Part shown: in pieces, positions 49,230-60,864 of the stretch
Layout of the letters: each line of letters opens with the position of its first letter
Numbering within the stretch: the first letter of the stretch is position 1
Assembly: GCA_032622095.1 (NCBI GenBank)
Contig: CP136069.1
Coordinates: forward strand, 120,086,126 to 120,150,125
Source of the DNA: Siphonodentalium dalli
Lineage: Eukaryota; Mollusca; Scaphopoda; Gadilida; Siphonodentaliidae
Direction of reading: 5' to 3'
Length of the DNA: 64,000 nt
Notes under the pieces: generated by a model
What the model was told of the DNA's origin: nothing
What the model saw: only the letters and a program-made list of their open reading frames with translations
Databases searched by the model: none
Position numbers and translations under genes: made by a program

Positions 49230-49900
49230 ACTCGAAAACGGCCGACCCGATTTCGATGAAACTTGGTATGTGGGTTTTTTTTCGGCCGGGGAGTGACATA
49301 TGCATATTAATTTGCCCGTGCGACGTGACCTTGACCTTGAAATCGGGTCATTTCAAGATCAAACGCCCGAATATCACGGGATTTCGATGAAACTTGGTAT
49401 GTGGGGTAACCTTCGGCCGGGGAGTGGAATAGGCCTATTAATTTGCCCGTGCGACGTGACCTTGACCTTGAAATCGGGTCATTTCAAGGTCAAACGCCCG
49501 AATATTACGGGATTTCGATGAAACTTGGTGTCTACGGATACTTTCGTGTGGGGAGTCTCATAAGCCTATTCATTTGTCCGTGCGACGTGACATTGACCTT
49601 GAATTCGGGTCAATTCAAGGTCAAATCGCGAATTTTGATGGGATTTTCACGAAATTTTATACATAGGGTTACTTTTGTCCACTGAATGTTTTGGACGGGT
49701 CAAATCGTGACCCCAACCTGACCTTGACCTTCAAAATTATCAGTTCAAGGTCAAATCTGGTAAAACAGGATGGATTTCGACGGGTACTTTTGTCGGGTAC
49801 TTTTATCCGGGCAGTGTTTTGGACGGGTCAAATCGTTACCCCAACTGACCTTGACCTTCAAAATGGTCAATTCAAGGTCAAATCCCGGACGAAGTCGGGT
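49230..49900 (+). repeat. 131-bp tandem repeat rich in AAGGTCA half-sites
   Basis: TTTCGATGAAACTTGGT recurs at 49251, 49382 and 49513, exactly 131 bp apart. Later copies (to about 49900) are more diverged. Each unit holds GTGACCTTGACCTTGAA and, about 20 bp on, a facing TTTCAAGGTCAAA. Peptide frames across it are repeat artefacts. Confidence 0.92.
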
Positions 49901-50090
49901 CATCTTCTAGTCTATATATAAAACAGTAGGATCATTCAGTATGTCCGTCTATCCGTCTGTCTGTCTGTATGTCTGTCCGGATTGTTCTCCCAGACTGCTG
50001 GCCCGATTTCAACCAAATTTGGTGTGGTGACTCGGGGCATCCTGGCGAAGGTTACAACTGCTTTAGTTTTTAAAAATTTTGATTTATATA
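49901..50090 (+). repeat. Dispersed repeat with GTCTGTC tract
   Basis: CTATATATAAAAC, then CCGTCTGTCTGTCTGTATGTC, then CCCGATTTCAACCAAATTTGG. This resembles the ACCCGATTTCGATGAAACTTGG start of the adjacent repeat, suggesting a related family. Confidence 0.6.
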
Positions 50091-51085
50091 AACAAATAAT
50101 TAAATAGATAACAAAAAACAAATACGCTCACAATGGTTCTATTTCAGCACCAGATGTACACTCTTTTTAGATGTGTTTCATTGTGGCCCCTAACGCAAAA
50201 AGGGGTCGCAGTCCCCTCCGACGTTGAATACAGGCTCCCGAAGTGAGCCTGTTTCAGCTAGTTATATATACAACGATATTATGTTGGTCACATATAAGAG
50301 ATTACCTTTCCAATGTGTCATCACATACTGCATGATTACCACATTAGAAGATACCTTCGAACATATCAGGAGCACTTACTTTTTTGAGGTGTTTAGACCA
50401 ATTTTGATCCCCGGAATATGAGACTTCAAACCGTCCCAGGACTTTGAGGAACATTTACACCATACAAGTGTCTTCGAGTGGTCCCCGCTGAGCGTAAACA
50501 ATTGGAGTTGTATTTTGTGTTCGGGGCCAATTCCTATGATACGTGATTGGCTCATTATTCAGATAGTGGCAGATAGAATAACATAGTTGGAAGTTGGAAC
50601 AGAAGAAAAAAACACGAAAGCCACTATTTTGTTTGATATGGTTTATTTAAGACACTATTTTGTTTTAAAATAGTAATAGTATTTTGTTTTTAAATAATAA
50701 TAGAACTTTCTTTTGTGTTTATAATTTTTGTCCAATTGGCATGTCGTATTTGGTTTCAGTATTGTTTCAGTGAAACAAAGAGAAAAGTGATGTTAAATTA
50801 TGTTTTGTTATTGTTGTAACTGGATGTCCATAACCCATAATACATCTTTAAGACCACTAAAATACACTGAAATGTTTGTTTGTGATACTTATTTGTTTAT
50901 ACGGAAGCGTATATGACAACACTGTACTTTATGACATGTACAAGCTCAAATTGGGCGAATGACGTCCTTGTGTGGAAGATTTAAAGAACGTGTATAACCA
51001 AAAAGCACACAACAATCCCAGACAAATGGTCGACAAGAAACCGGATTTATATTACAATTTGATCCTGTGTTCTTGTGTTCTTCTG
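50091..51085. other. No gene recognised
   Basis: AT-rich; a small GGCTCCCGAAGTGAGCC hairpin at 50231-50248. Nothing coding. Confidence 0.6.
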
Positions 51086-51295
51086 GGATACGATCCGGGT
51101 TTCCTGCAGACATGGTCCGGATTTACTGTAGAAATGGTCCGGCTTTACTGTAGACATGATCCGGGTATCTTGTAGACCTGGTCCGAGTTTGCTGTAGATC
51201 TCGTCCAATTTACTGTAGACCTGCGTGATCCGGATTTACAGTAGACATGGTCTGAGTTTCATGTAAACTTGGTCCGGGTTTCTGTATACGTGGTT
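51086..51295 (+). repeat. ~22-27-bp imperfect minisatellite
   Basis: About nine degenerate units of the form TGGTCCGGRTTTACTGTAGAC. Confidence 0.88.
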
Positions 51296-51936
51296 CCGTT
51301 CATACATTGTGCTACTATACACATGCAGGTGCACATGCGGCCATCCCACAATTTCGATTGCAGCATCTTGTATATTTCTACACATATTACAAATTATGCT
51401 ACACTTGAACAATCGCCCAGTTACTCTTTTAATTTTCGCCAATGATCACGTCTACTATCTGAAACTTCGCCCGATGGTTTCATGGGTTTGCAAACATCTT
51501 TGATCGAATTTCAACACTACTATACTTATAATACATGTAATACTCTGACGGTTAATATACAGACAAAGGAAATTATAGGATATTAAAGCCAAATAAGCGG
51601 AAGTTAAATATAGACAACAAGGATTAATTATACAAACAAAGATATATTATGAAGAAGTTCTTTTTTATAAAACAATGAAATTTTAATGAGTTTTCATATA
51701 AATGTAGAGAACTGTTGGCTTATAATTTCCAAATGAATGGTGATTCTCAAAGTTGGTAACACATTAAACACATGAACGATATTAAAAAAGAAATGCCGAC
51801 ATATTTTAAGAAAATCAGTTGGAATTACCAGCAAGTTTAGGCAAAACGTGCATGCGTCTATTATATGCTTTAAAGATAAATAATCCAAATTAAAAGTAAT
51901 TTTTTTTTAAATGATCGGGACTGTCGGCAGAACATA
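51296..51936. other. No gene recognised
   Basis: AT-rich; short frames only. Confidence 0.6.
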
Positions 51937-52059
51937 TAAGTTACTGTGGTGGATTGGCGGTAACATTGTGTGACATTGACGGTTTCGCGACTCGGTTGAA
52001 CATAAACTCCAATCCGTCAATCTCACACATTGTTACAGTCAATCCACCACAATAACTTA
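51937..52059. repeat. Inverted repeat with 46-bp arms
   Basis: Arms 51937-51982 and 52014-52059 match imperfectly (about 40 of 46; core GTGGTGGATTG against CAATCCACCAC), with a 31-bp loop. Confidence 0.9.
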
Positions 52060-52614
52060 TAATATCTAACTTCTGGGGACAAAATGTGTGTTCGTCATAC
52101 ACAGGTATATATACCCTCACGCATAACTTGTACAACGTTTACCATACAATACATGCGCGACTATTTGGAACAGAATTTTAGGTTGCAGATAGACATAAAC
52201 TTTGCATGCATGTGGTCCATTAAAAGTTGGCGCGTGATCGTATAGCTGTAGGGTAATTACATTATGTCTGATCGAATTATTCATATTTATTTCTCGGTAA
52301 TTAATATTCATTGTCGTCAGATTGACTGAGTATAGCTTTCTAACTAATTATATGAGATCATATAAAGTTTGGAATAACCTCTATCCAATATATCCAACAA
52401 CATATATCGTTCCACACGTTACTTGTATTTGTATGTATATATATATAGTATATCATGTTCATGTAAAAATACAATTATTCCTTTCACGAAACATAATTCG
52501 CTTTACATAAAGCCTCTAACAGACACTATGACATGTTTAGCCTAGAAGAGTACACACTGTATATAACCGATCAAAGTTTTACCTGTTGGTGTTATACGTT
52601 TTGGTTGTTCAGAT

Positions 52615-52925
52615 CTTTTCCATATATGGTTTTACCATAGTAAACAACCATAGTTAATTTTGGTGGTAAATATATGATAAAACATCCACGATTATTAAAC
52701 ATTGTGGTGAATTTACCGTATTACTTGCCATAATTTACCACCCAAAATACCGTTGTAAATTAACTGTGGTTTATATTACTATGGCTATTACCATGCCTCA
52801 AACCCAAACACCTTTGTGAAGTATTTCACTGGTGTTTACATGTGTCTACCATGATGGCCACCCATAGTTTGACCACACGCACAGTAAAGTTAGCCATAGT
52901 TAACCGCGTTTGTCAAAATTGCAGA
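52615..52925. repeat. Cluster of CCATAGTTAA / TTTACCAC short inverted words
   Basis: CCATAGTTAA, ACCATAG, TTACCAC and GTGGTAAA recur many times in both orientations over about 300 bp. It looks like the interior of a MITE with subterminal repeats, but clean ends were not found. Confidence 0.55.
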
Positions 52926-53189
52926 TTGAACTGCAAGGCTTGGTTACAATTACGGCTTGTAAAATTGGAATATCTTACAGCGGTCAGAGTGAATGATCGG
53001 TAAGCATTATGAAGACAGCACTGCATAACTGCTTCGCATAGCGGTAATATACTGATAATAACAGAAACTCAAGGGGGAAATCGTAATATAGCACGGCATC
53101 CATAATGATAATGTATGATAACCATAACGTACTCCAAACACAGTTATGTCTGTATAATCACGTGACATGCGAATTCTAGTCAAACTGCT

Positions 53190-53400
53190 AAATTCCCGTA
53201 TACGGTACGGTACTTTTATTAGCAGTTCGGCTAAAGTGTCGTACATAGGCCTATATACGGTACTTTAGCAGTTTGACTAAAGTTCGACTAAAATACTTAT
53301 ATACGTTACTTTAGCAGTTCGGTTGATTAAAGTTCCGTATACTGTACTTTAGCAGCCCGCTAATGTGCCATATATATACGTTATTTTAGTCACGGCTAAT
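53190..53400 (+). repeat. Palindromic minisatellite (TATACGGTACTTTAGCAG)n
   Basis: About four degenerate units of ATACGKTACTTTAGCAG followed by TTCGGCTAAAGT. CTTTAGCAG and GCTAAAG give each unit hairpin potential. Confidence 0.82.
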
Positions 53401-53905
53401 ACTATTTTTGTAATTCATAGGGTGATAGGGACATGGATATTCTTCCGACAAGTTTGGTTACGGTATTTCAATAATTTGAACGTGGTTGACCTTCTTGAGG
53501 GTAAATGAAATTGTTCAGTTAAGTGTAATTCAATTTAGTGGAGCGGAGTATAAATATTAATGAATATGAATTTGGCCTCCCATATATATACTTATATGCA
53601 AGAGTTTCTAGCGCAAACACACACGGCTTGCCATAGAATAACGTCACGGTATTTTGACGTCATTCCTGGTTCCTTGGAATTCCCGTGTGTACACGTTTTG
53701 GACTTTTATTTGGAGTTTTGATGACTCATGATTTCTGCTTCCAGTATAATCCAGATCGCCTCGCCTGCCAGTATTATTTTGACTTTTTAAGGTACTGTAT
53801 GACTGCATTCGTCTCTTCTGAAATGAATCCGAATTATAGACTTAAAAGCCAACTATGTCATGTAAGTACAAAACTTCAAAAGAACCGCTCCACTCACCAC
53901 GTGGC

Positions 53906-55196
53906 CAGGGATGTGGCTAGAAGGTCTCTGCTGGGGGGGGTGTCCACCTTGGGAATTTCCAACTGCACCCCCCCCTTGAGTCGGAATCACACCAACACAA
54001 CTTTTTTTGCATAATTCCATTTGCACCCCCCCCCCTTGAGTCGGAATCACACCAACACAACTTTTTGCATAATTCCATTTGCACCCCCCCCCTTGATTTG
54101 GAATCACACCAACACACAACTTTTTTTGCATAATTCCATTTGCACCCCCCCCCCCTTGAGTCGGAATCGTACCAAAACACAACTTTTTGCATAATTCCAT
54201 TTGCACCCCCCCCCCTTGTACCTCATGCTCATGCCTAATTTCCTATATATTCATAAGCCATGCTTCTATTTTCCCAGTATGAGAACATTAAGATATTTTA
54301 ACCTGAAAATTGCCCCCAAAAAACAACTAGTGATCTAATTCCAGACAAATGCACACAGCTACCGACAACAGACCAGGAAACACCGGGCCGACCGTGGTTG
54401 TTCGGCCCGGTGTCAGAATTTTTGAAAACTATACAAGAAAATCGCAAATCCTAGCATCTAGACTGGCCTCAACTGAAGCTTTCCTAGTGTTGGAAATTTC
54501 AAACCTCATACTCCCCCTCAGGTTGGAAAATTCTTCAACTGATGACCATTTATGTCTACAAGTTTGACCAAATGTAGTAAAATATTGTTTTGCTAAACTA
54601 ATTAGCAGTTTTGTATTGGCCATGTGAATGGGGCAATGACACACCGGGCCGACCATGGTTCGGCCCGGTGTGCGAAAATTTTGAAATCTGAACAAGAAAA
54701 TCGCAAAATCCTAACATCTAGACTAGCCTCAAGCCTTCCTACTGTTGGAAATTTCAAAACCTACACCCCCACTTAGGTTGGAAATTTTCCAACTGATGAC
54801 AATTCCAATGACAATGTTGACCAATTGTATGACAATATTGTTTTCTTAAATTAACTAGAAGTTTTTGACTGGCCACGGGGGAGAGACCAGGACACAAGCT
54901 TTCCAAGTGTTGGAAATTTCCAACCTGTCACCCCCCCTAAGGTTGAAAAATTTCCAACTGATGACTGTTTCTGTAAAAAAAATTTGACCAAAAATAGGAA
55001 CATATGCAAATATTGGTCGAAAAACAATAAATTCCCCCAATAAATTGTATTATAATCAAACTACAAGAACATTTTCAACCTATTGTTGGTGTGAAATTTC
55101 GTTGTGGCAGGTATGAAATTTCCAACTATTGAAAATATAGCTCTCTGCTGGGGGGGTGAGACACCCCCCCACACCCCCCCTCTAGCCACATCCCTG
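53906..55196 (+). mobile_element. Non-autonomous hAT element, copy 1 (1291 bp)
   Basis: Begins CAGGGATGTGGCTAGA and ends TCTAGCCACATCCCTG, an exact 16-bp inverted repeat with the CAGGG start typical of hAT elements. It is flanked by the 8-bp duplication CACGTGGC (53898-53905 and 55197-55204), the length hAT transposases produce. No transposase frame. The interior is rich in TTGGAAATTTCC words and in CGGGCCGACC/CGGCCCGG (54384 and 54648). Confidence 0.94.
53955..54218 (+). repeat. ~60-bp tandem repeat inside the hAT element
   Basis: CATAATTCCATTTGCACC, a C8-C12 run, then TTGAGTCGGAATC recurs with periods of 57-63 bp (TTGA or TTGT at 53976, 54036, 54093, 54156 and 54216). Length variation lies mainly in the C runs. 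The other copy of the element has a single unit here. Confidence 0.93.
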
Positions 55197-55204
55197 CACG
55201 TGGC

Positions 55205-56669
55205 ACATGAAATCCACGACTTCCGTGACTTTAACCAATATTTTTAAATTGCTCTACAATAATTGACATCCATTTTTTTAATAACTTCAATATGCCACGG
55301 GTACGAAACTACTATCGTATATTCACAACTTTAGTTTGTTGTTTTCTGGTGTTTGCGCAAACTTGATACACAAGGCCTTAAAAATTCTCACAGAAAGCTG
55401 GGTGGGCACAAATTTCAAGCATATATATAAATGCATTAAAAAAAATTTCCCAGATAAGATGAGGTCAGTAATTTTGTTCCACATGTGGGGCCGGTCACAT
55501 TTTCACTAAAAATAAATTATACCAGTAAATTATACTCAAACTACTAAAATTTGGTATGAAATTTACAGCCAATTTTGTGTCAGTCATGAAATTTCCAACT
55601 ATTGAACATTTTGGTCAAAATGGGGTGGCTATGCGCCTTAAGTAACGACTGAGCTACCAGCCTACCGGCTACCGCCCTCACCGAATTAACATGTGTGAAC
55701 ATGGTGCATCCTTTATTATATAGGGCATAACAAAACATTTTACTAACCCAGCCTTCCAGGTAGTGACACCTGGCATTTTTAATCAAAGATTGGATATGGC
55801 GATTTTCCTACGTATTTCAGATACGAAATTACATATATATCCCGATGAAAATGGTGGACTATGGGCTACTTTTTTATATTCTATGGCGACATATCATATG
55901 GGCAAAGTACTAAACAGATGAGTGTCAGAGTGTGTCTCACAGAAATTAAAATTTCAGAAGCTCCTGGATTAAATAAAAGTGTCAATTAGACAATTACACT
56001 GTAGCGCAACTTGGTGGGGATAATTTCATGTATTACAGTCAATTGAGCTATTATGAATGAAGAAAGTTGAAATGTATAAGTAAAACTAGATTTCAACACG
56101 AAGAGATTATATTAAGTAAAATCCAATATGGCCACTGGCGGCCATGTTTTCCGATGAAATTCCAAAAAACTTTGATAGCTCCCATCTAGTGGGGTTTATA
56201 TATAAAACAAAATCATTACCACCGCCACAATTATGACTCAACTCAACCTAAGAAAATGAGGTGGCCAGGTAGACACAGCAGTGACGAAGACACGATGTTG
56301 TGCAACGAAGGACCCGTTCCCCTTGTATAGTAGATACATAAATGTTTAGGTTACGTTAATACGCATATCAAATGAGGTGTCTTTTATAGTCATTCACTCT
56401 ACCATATCATTATGTCATTCTAGGGCGGAATTCTTTCAAACCAGTTTTTGTCCCCCGAAATTTTTTTCCCGGAAGACTATTAAAATAGCCTACACGTGCT
56501 GAGGTGTGATTTCTCTTTTCATCAATAGCCTATAATAGGACAGAATCTTCCAACAATATCTGAATTACCATTGAGAAATATATCCAACGAATAAACGCAT
56601 TGATTTTGGGACATCAGGTTTAGAATTACATGAACGGAAACCTTCTTCAAAGATGCCATATATAGTCTT
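55205..56669. other. No gene recognised; repeat fragments
   Basis: Near 55540-55620 are hAT-family GAAATTTCCAAC words. Near 55660 the minus strand has TAGCTCAGTCG, a good Pol III A-box-like word, without a B box. Near 56128 is a diverged copy of the GATGGCCGCTGGCAGCCAT element. Confidence 0.5.
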
Positions 56670-57105
56670 CGTGACGGAATTACAACGGTGTGTATAATTC
56701 CGTCACGTTCAAGAATGTAATTCCGTCACGGCAATGCGACCACAAGCACACAGTGAGGACACGGTAAATCATTCTATGATGGGCAAATTATATAGATAGT
56801 CTATCCATATAAATTACCAGGTTGTCAGTTTACTCTCTAGTCATCAGAATTTGCAGATAATGCGATCACTTGCCGCGTTGCGGGTAGTGGCATATACCGA
56901 GGTTACTTCTGTGTAATTCCGTCACGGATTTTCAACCCACTCTGAGTAGAACACTGGCAATGCGATATGACCCACTGTTCATAGTCTTCAAAGAAGAGAT
57001 GCCAAGGTTTCCAGTGTACAAACTACCCTAACTAATCTCAAACAAAATGCAAGCAAATGAAAGCTCAAACTTGTTTGACTCGATTTTTTGGTAATTCCGT
57101 CACGA
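56670..57105. repeat. Recurring TAATTCCGTCACG word
   Basis: The 13-base word occurs inverted at 56670-56682 and direct at 56695, then (allowing one base) near 56718, 56912 and 57092. The first two form a palindrome around 12 bases. Spacing is irregular, so this is not a simple tandem repeat. Confidence 0.8.
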
Positions 57106-57174
57106 TGGATTTGATGACCACTGCCTCTAGCCCAGGCAAATTCGACAATTCATTAAATTAATTCAGTATTCACA

Positions 57175-57635
57175 ATATTAATAACATTATATAACATATA
57201 TAAATAATCTTAATATTCACATTGTATTCTAGGCCTAAATGTAATGATTCTGTAGATATTACAGTGCAGGATCCAATTCTGGTTGTAGACGCACTGGTCC
57301 AGGTGCTACCACGGCCGAGTAACTTTATAACCCTGTGGTGACTCCAGTAGCATTCTTTAACGTGCACACACGGTCACGGGCCAGCCATTAATGTTCGCAC
57401 CCGGTCGGACAGCGTACTGCACCCACGACAACATACATGGACATGTGTGACTTGTAATGGGGGGAAGTCGGCATTTTGCATTCGGATCTTTATTCAGTGA
57501 TCTCGAATGAGACTTTTCAGCCTGACAAACTTGGTATCTGACCGTGTTCTGATATTTGTCAGAATACCCTGACCAGGTTTCGATCCCCGGTCCGCTAGCA
57601 CGAGAGACCAATACGCTACCTCTCGGTTACCGATT
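57175..57635 (-). mobile_element. tRNA-derived SINE
   Basis: On the minus strand the head carries an A-box-like TAACCGAGAGG (57629-57619) and a B box GATCGAAACC (about 57586-57576), about 42 bases apart, as in tRNA genes. It is followed by a non-tRNA body that includes GTGCACGTTAAAGAATGC and CACCACAGGGTTATAAAGTT. It ends in AT-rich sequence near 57175. Not a functional tRNA. The 84-codon frame here is incidental. Confidence 0.72.
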
Positions 57636-58500
57636 CATTGATTGTGACGATTGTCGATTGTGTTTACTGCAGTGTAGGCAATGTATAATGTTACTGTGAA
57701 TGTGTACTATAGACTAGAGGAAAGTATGTATGTAATTATTTCGAATATATTGTTATTGTTAATAGTAACCACTTGAATTTAGAGTTATTCATCTTACAAC
57801 CGCAATTTGTCCATTTGAGCACGTGCTTCTGGATAAGATCTGGTCCACAAACAATAGAAACAGCAAACTTCAAACATCCATATCTATATCACTCTGAGCT
57901 TTGATGGGTGGGTTCCTCGACTCGACTCAAATATTTTTGACACTCCAGTGAAGTAGTAATTTAGGAGCGTCTGATCGGATTGATAAATAAACATATCTCA
58001 GCCATACCCATGGCCCATAAGTCTAAAATACTTTCGTTTTAGTTTGAATTAAAGTTGCCTATTGCCTATTTTTGAGGTATCATGTTTTTGGATGTTTTTT
58101 TTAGGCCACTAACCCCAGTTTGGTGTGTTTTGTTAGCATGATTTTGAATGTTAATTAGGCTAATATTTAATTTAAATCAGCAACTGAAACTAATAGAAAC
58201 TGGACGAATAAAGTCAAGTTGGGAGAAGAGGAAAATTTGAAACAAACAGTAAAATGTTAAACGCAGTTACATTTTTATTTAGTCTTATTGAGACTACATT
58301 CCTTTATATAATCGATTCGATGGCAATTATAAACCTATTGTTTTGTGTTTTCTTTGTAGATTCAGCACCCCTGTGCTCGGGAACTGAATCAACAATTAAT
58401 CAAATGCCTTAACCTTTTTTCTGCGACAAAAGTAAATGACTACAGTACTAAATGTGGAGGTCATAATAATTGTGCCTGGTTAAACAAAGCCTGTGTTTAT
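57636..58500. other. No gene recognised
   Basis: AT-rich non-coding sequence. Confidence 0.6.
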
Positions 58501-58960
58501 TGTGCCTGTCATTTGCAGAATGGGGTCCCCATGCAGATGGTGAATTTAGTGACCCTATCCCGGGCTGACGCTATCCCGCATATATAGCGGGCTAGCATAA
58601 CCAAATTCACCCTCTGGTGAATAATTCTGCTTAGGACTCATCTGCTATGGGAGACATAGACTCAGATTGAAGTTTCCAAAATGGTGAATATTGTGATGTA
58701 CGCCCATTGGGAACTTCGATTACCGTTATGCAATGTGTCGTCTGCTAATTTGCGTATATAGGGAAACTAAACTAAAAAAGAAATAACATCTATTTGAAGA
58801 TGTTTTTATAGAATTTTGATAATAAAGAAACTTTCCAGAGAAGAGGAGGCATAACAAGAATGAGACCACCAGAGGGTGAATTTAGTGATACTAGCCCGCT
58901 GTGCGGATAGCGTCACTTGATTCACCCTCTGGGGACCGCATTCTGCAAATGACAGGCACA
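58501..58960. mobile_element. Foldback element (~460 bp)
   Basis: Left arm from TGTGCCTGTCATTTGCAGAA to TTCACCCTCTGG (58501-58617) is inverted at 58867-58960. Each arm is itself a hairpin: GGTGAATTTAGTGA, AGCGGGCTAG and AATTCACC pair within it. No coding frame. Confidence 0.87.
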
Positions 58961-59179
58961 TTTCTTAGTCTTGGATTAAACTTACTGTGACGTTGTTCAT
59001 TTCAGGGTGTTTTTCCTGATAGGATGACTATATTTTATAGAAAATGGATGAAAGGTTAGTACACAAATAAACTCTACAAATCTAAAGAAGGATTGTGCAT
59101 AGTTATCTAATGGTTGATAGATTAGTTTATTTTGAAATAAGCCACCGCAATCCTATCAAGGTGTGTGTATTCAAATTTG

Positions 59180-59364
59180 AACAAGACCGATTTCAATAGT
59201 TTCCACGCACGTCATAATACTTTATGATTTACCCATGCATGCAACAAGGCCGATTTCAATAGTTTCCACGCACGTCATAATACTTTATGATTTACCCATG
59301 CATGTAACAAGGCCGATTTCAATAGTTTCCACGCACGTCATAATACACTATGATTTACCCATGC
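59180..59364 (+). repeat. 63-bp satellite, left portion (3 units)
   Basis: AACAAGGCCGATTTCAATAG starts at 59180, 59243 and 59306 (period 63); units end TTACCCATGCATG. Originally continuous with 60865-61865; the insertion at 59371-60858 splits the array. Confidence 0.96.
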
Positions 59365-59370
59365 ATGCAA

Positions 59371-60858
59371 GAGGGTATCACCCCCCCCCCCCTTTCGGTA
59401 CGCGGGATTCAGGGTGTTTTGAAGCCGTACGCGGGATCCATACCCCCGAATTAACTGGTATTCGGGTTCAAGCAAAACATCTTGGACGCAGGTTTTGATG
59501 GCGCAAAATAATATTTTGTGCTAGCTATATGTATGAATGAGTGGGTAGAATAGCTTCTTGGGCATATTCGACCACCATGCCATCATAAACAGAGACGTGG
59601 CGACGTGTCTCACCCCCCAACTTTGGTCAAATTTTTCAACAGTTGGAAATTTCATACCTGCCAAAACATTAGTTGGAAATTTCACACCTATAATAGGTTG
59701 AAATGTTCTTGTAGTTTGATTTTCAAACAATTTATTGGGGGGGGGGGATTAATTGTTTTTGGACCAATATTTGCATATTTTCCTATTTTTTGTCAAAATT
59801 TTGGACTGAAATGGTCATCAGTTGGAAATTTCCAACCTCAGGAGGGTGACAGGTTGGAAATTTCCAACACTTGGAAATCTTGTGTCCTGATCCCTCCCCC
59901 GTGGCCAGTCAAAAAATGCTAGTTAATTTAAGAAAACAATATTCTCATACATTTGGTCAACATTGGCATTGGAATTGTCATCAGTTGTAAATTTTCCAAC
60001 CTAAGTGGTGTGTCAGGTTTGAAATTTCCAACTCTAAGAATGCTTGACGCTAGTCTATATATGCTAGGATTTTGCGATTTTCTTGTTCAGATTAAAAAAA
60101 ATTCCCACACCGGGCCGAACCATGGTCGTCCCGGTGTGTCTCTCCCCTGTGGCCAATACAAAAATGCTAATAATTTTAACAATATTTTACTACATTTGAT
60201 CAAACTTGTGGTCATCAGTTGGAAAATTTTCCAACCTGAGGCGGAGTATGAGGTTTGAAATTTCCAACACTATAGGAAAGCTTTAGTTGAGGCCAGTCTG
60301 GATGCTAGGATTTGTGATTTTCTTGTTCAAATTTCAAAATTTTCTCACACCGGCCGTAGATGTTAGGATTTATGCAATGTTTCAGGTTAAAATATCTGAA
60401 TGTTCTCATACCGGGAATATAGAACCATGGTTTATGAAGATATAGGATATTAGGCCTAAACACTGAGGTGGAAGGGGGTGTGCAAATGGAATTATACAAA
60501 ACTTGTGTTCGGTCTGATTCTGACTCAAGAGGGGGGGGGGGGGGGGGGTGCAGTTGGAAATTCCAAAGGTGGACACCCCCCAACAGAAACCCTCTAGCCA
60601 CATCCCTGATCATAAAGTGTCATTAATGGTATCATAACGGCCTCATAACGCGACCGGCATCATAATGTGTCTATGTAACTTCTGCTTGTATCTGTCTGAT
60701 ATTAAAACAGTCAATTTGTATGTCATTTATCGCATATTATTTCTTAACATGTATTCAGGATTCACCCCCCCAAAATTAACTCGTATTCAGGATTCACCCC
60801 CCAAAATTAACTCGTATTCGGGATTCAGGGGGGAGGGGGGGGGGGGGGTGATACCCTC
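59371..60858. mobile_element. TIR element inserted in the 63-bp satellite (split by a hAT copy)
   Basis: Ends GAGGGTATCACCCCC and GGGGGTGATACCCTC are inverted repeats. Flanks carry ATGCAA at 59365-59370 and 60859-60864, and the satellite reads ATGCAACAAGG elsewhere, which confirms a 6-bp duplication. Removing the nested hAT and one of its 8-bp repeats leaves about 461 bp. That remainder contains CGGGATTCAGG and a short repeat GTATTCAGGATTCACCCCCC. Superfamily not identified. Confidence 0.88.
59590..60608 (-). mobile_element. Non-autonomous hAT element, copy 2 (1019 bp)
   Basis: Same family as 53906-55196 but inverted: its right end TCTAGCCACATCCCTG, with GGTGGACACCCCCCAAC and G18 before it, corresponds to the left end of copy 1. 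Its other end is diverged (CAGAGACGTGGC). Flanked by the 8-bp duplication ATCATAAA (59582-59589 and 60609-60616). No transposase frame. Confidence 0.93.
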
Positions 60859-60864
60859 ATGCAA

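Noticed and set aside
49300-49921. Frames repeating DLDLEIGSFQ
   Set aside because: Translation of the 131-bp tandem repeat.
53853-54206. 117-codon minus-strand frame with GGG repeats
   Set aside because: Created by the 60-bp C-run minisatellite in the hAT element.
55640-55690. tRNA gene on the minus strand (TAGCTCAGTCG)
   Set aside because: A-box-like word only; no B box or foldable anticodon and T arms follow.
57357-57611. 84-codon minus-strand frame
   Set aside because: Falls within the tRNA-derived SINE.
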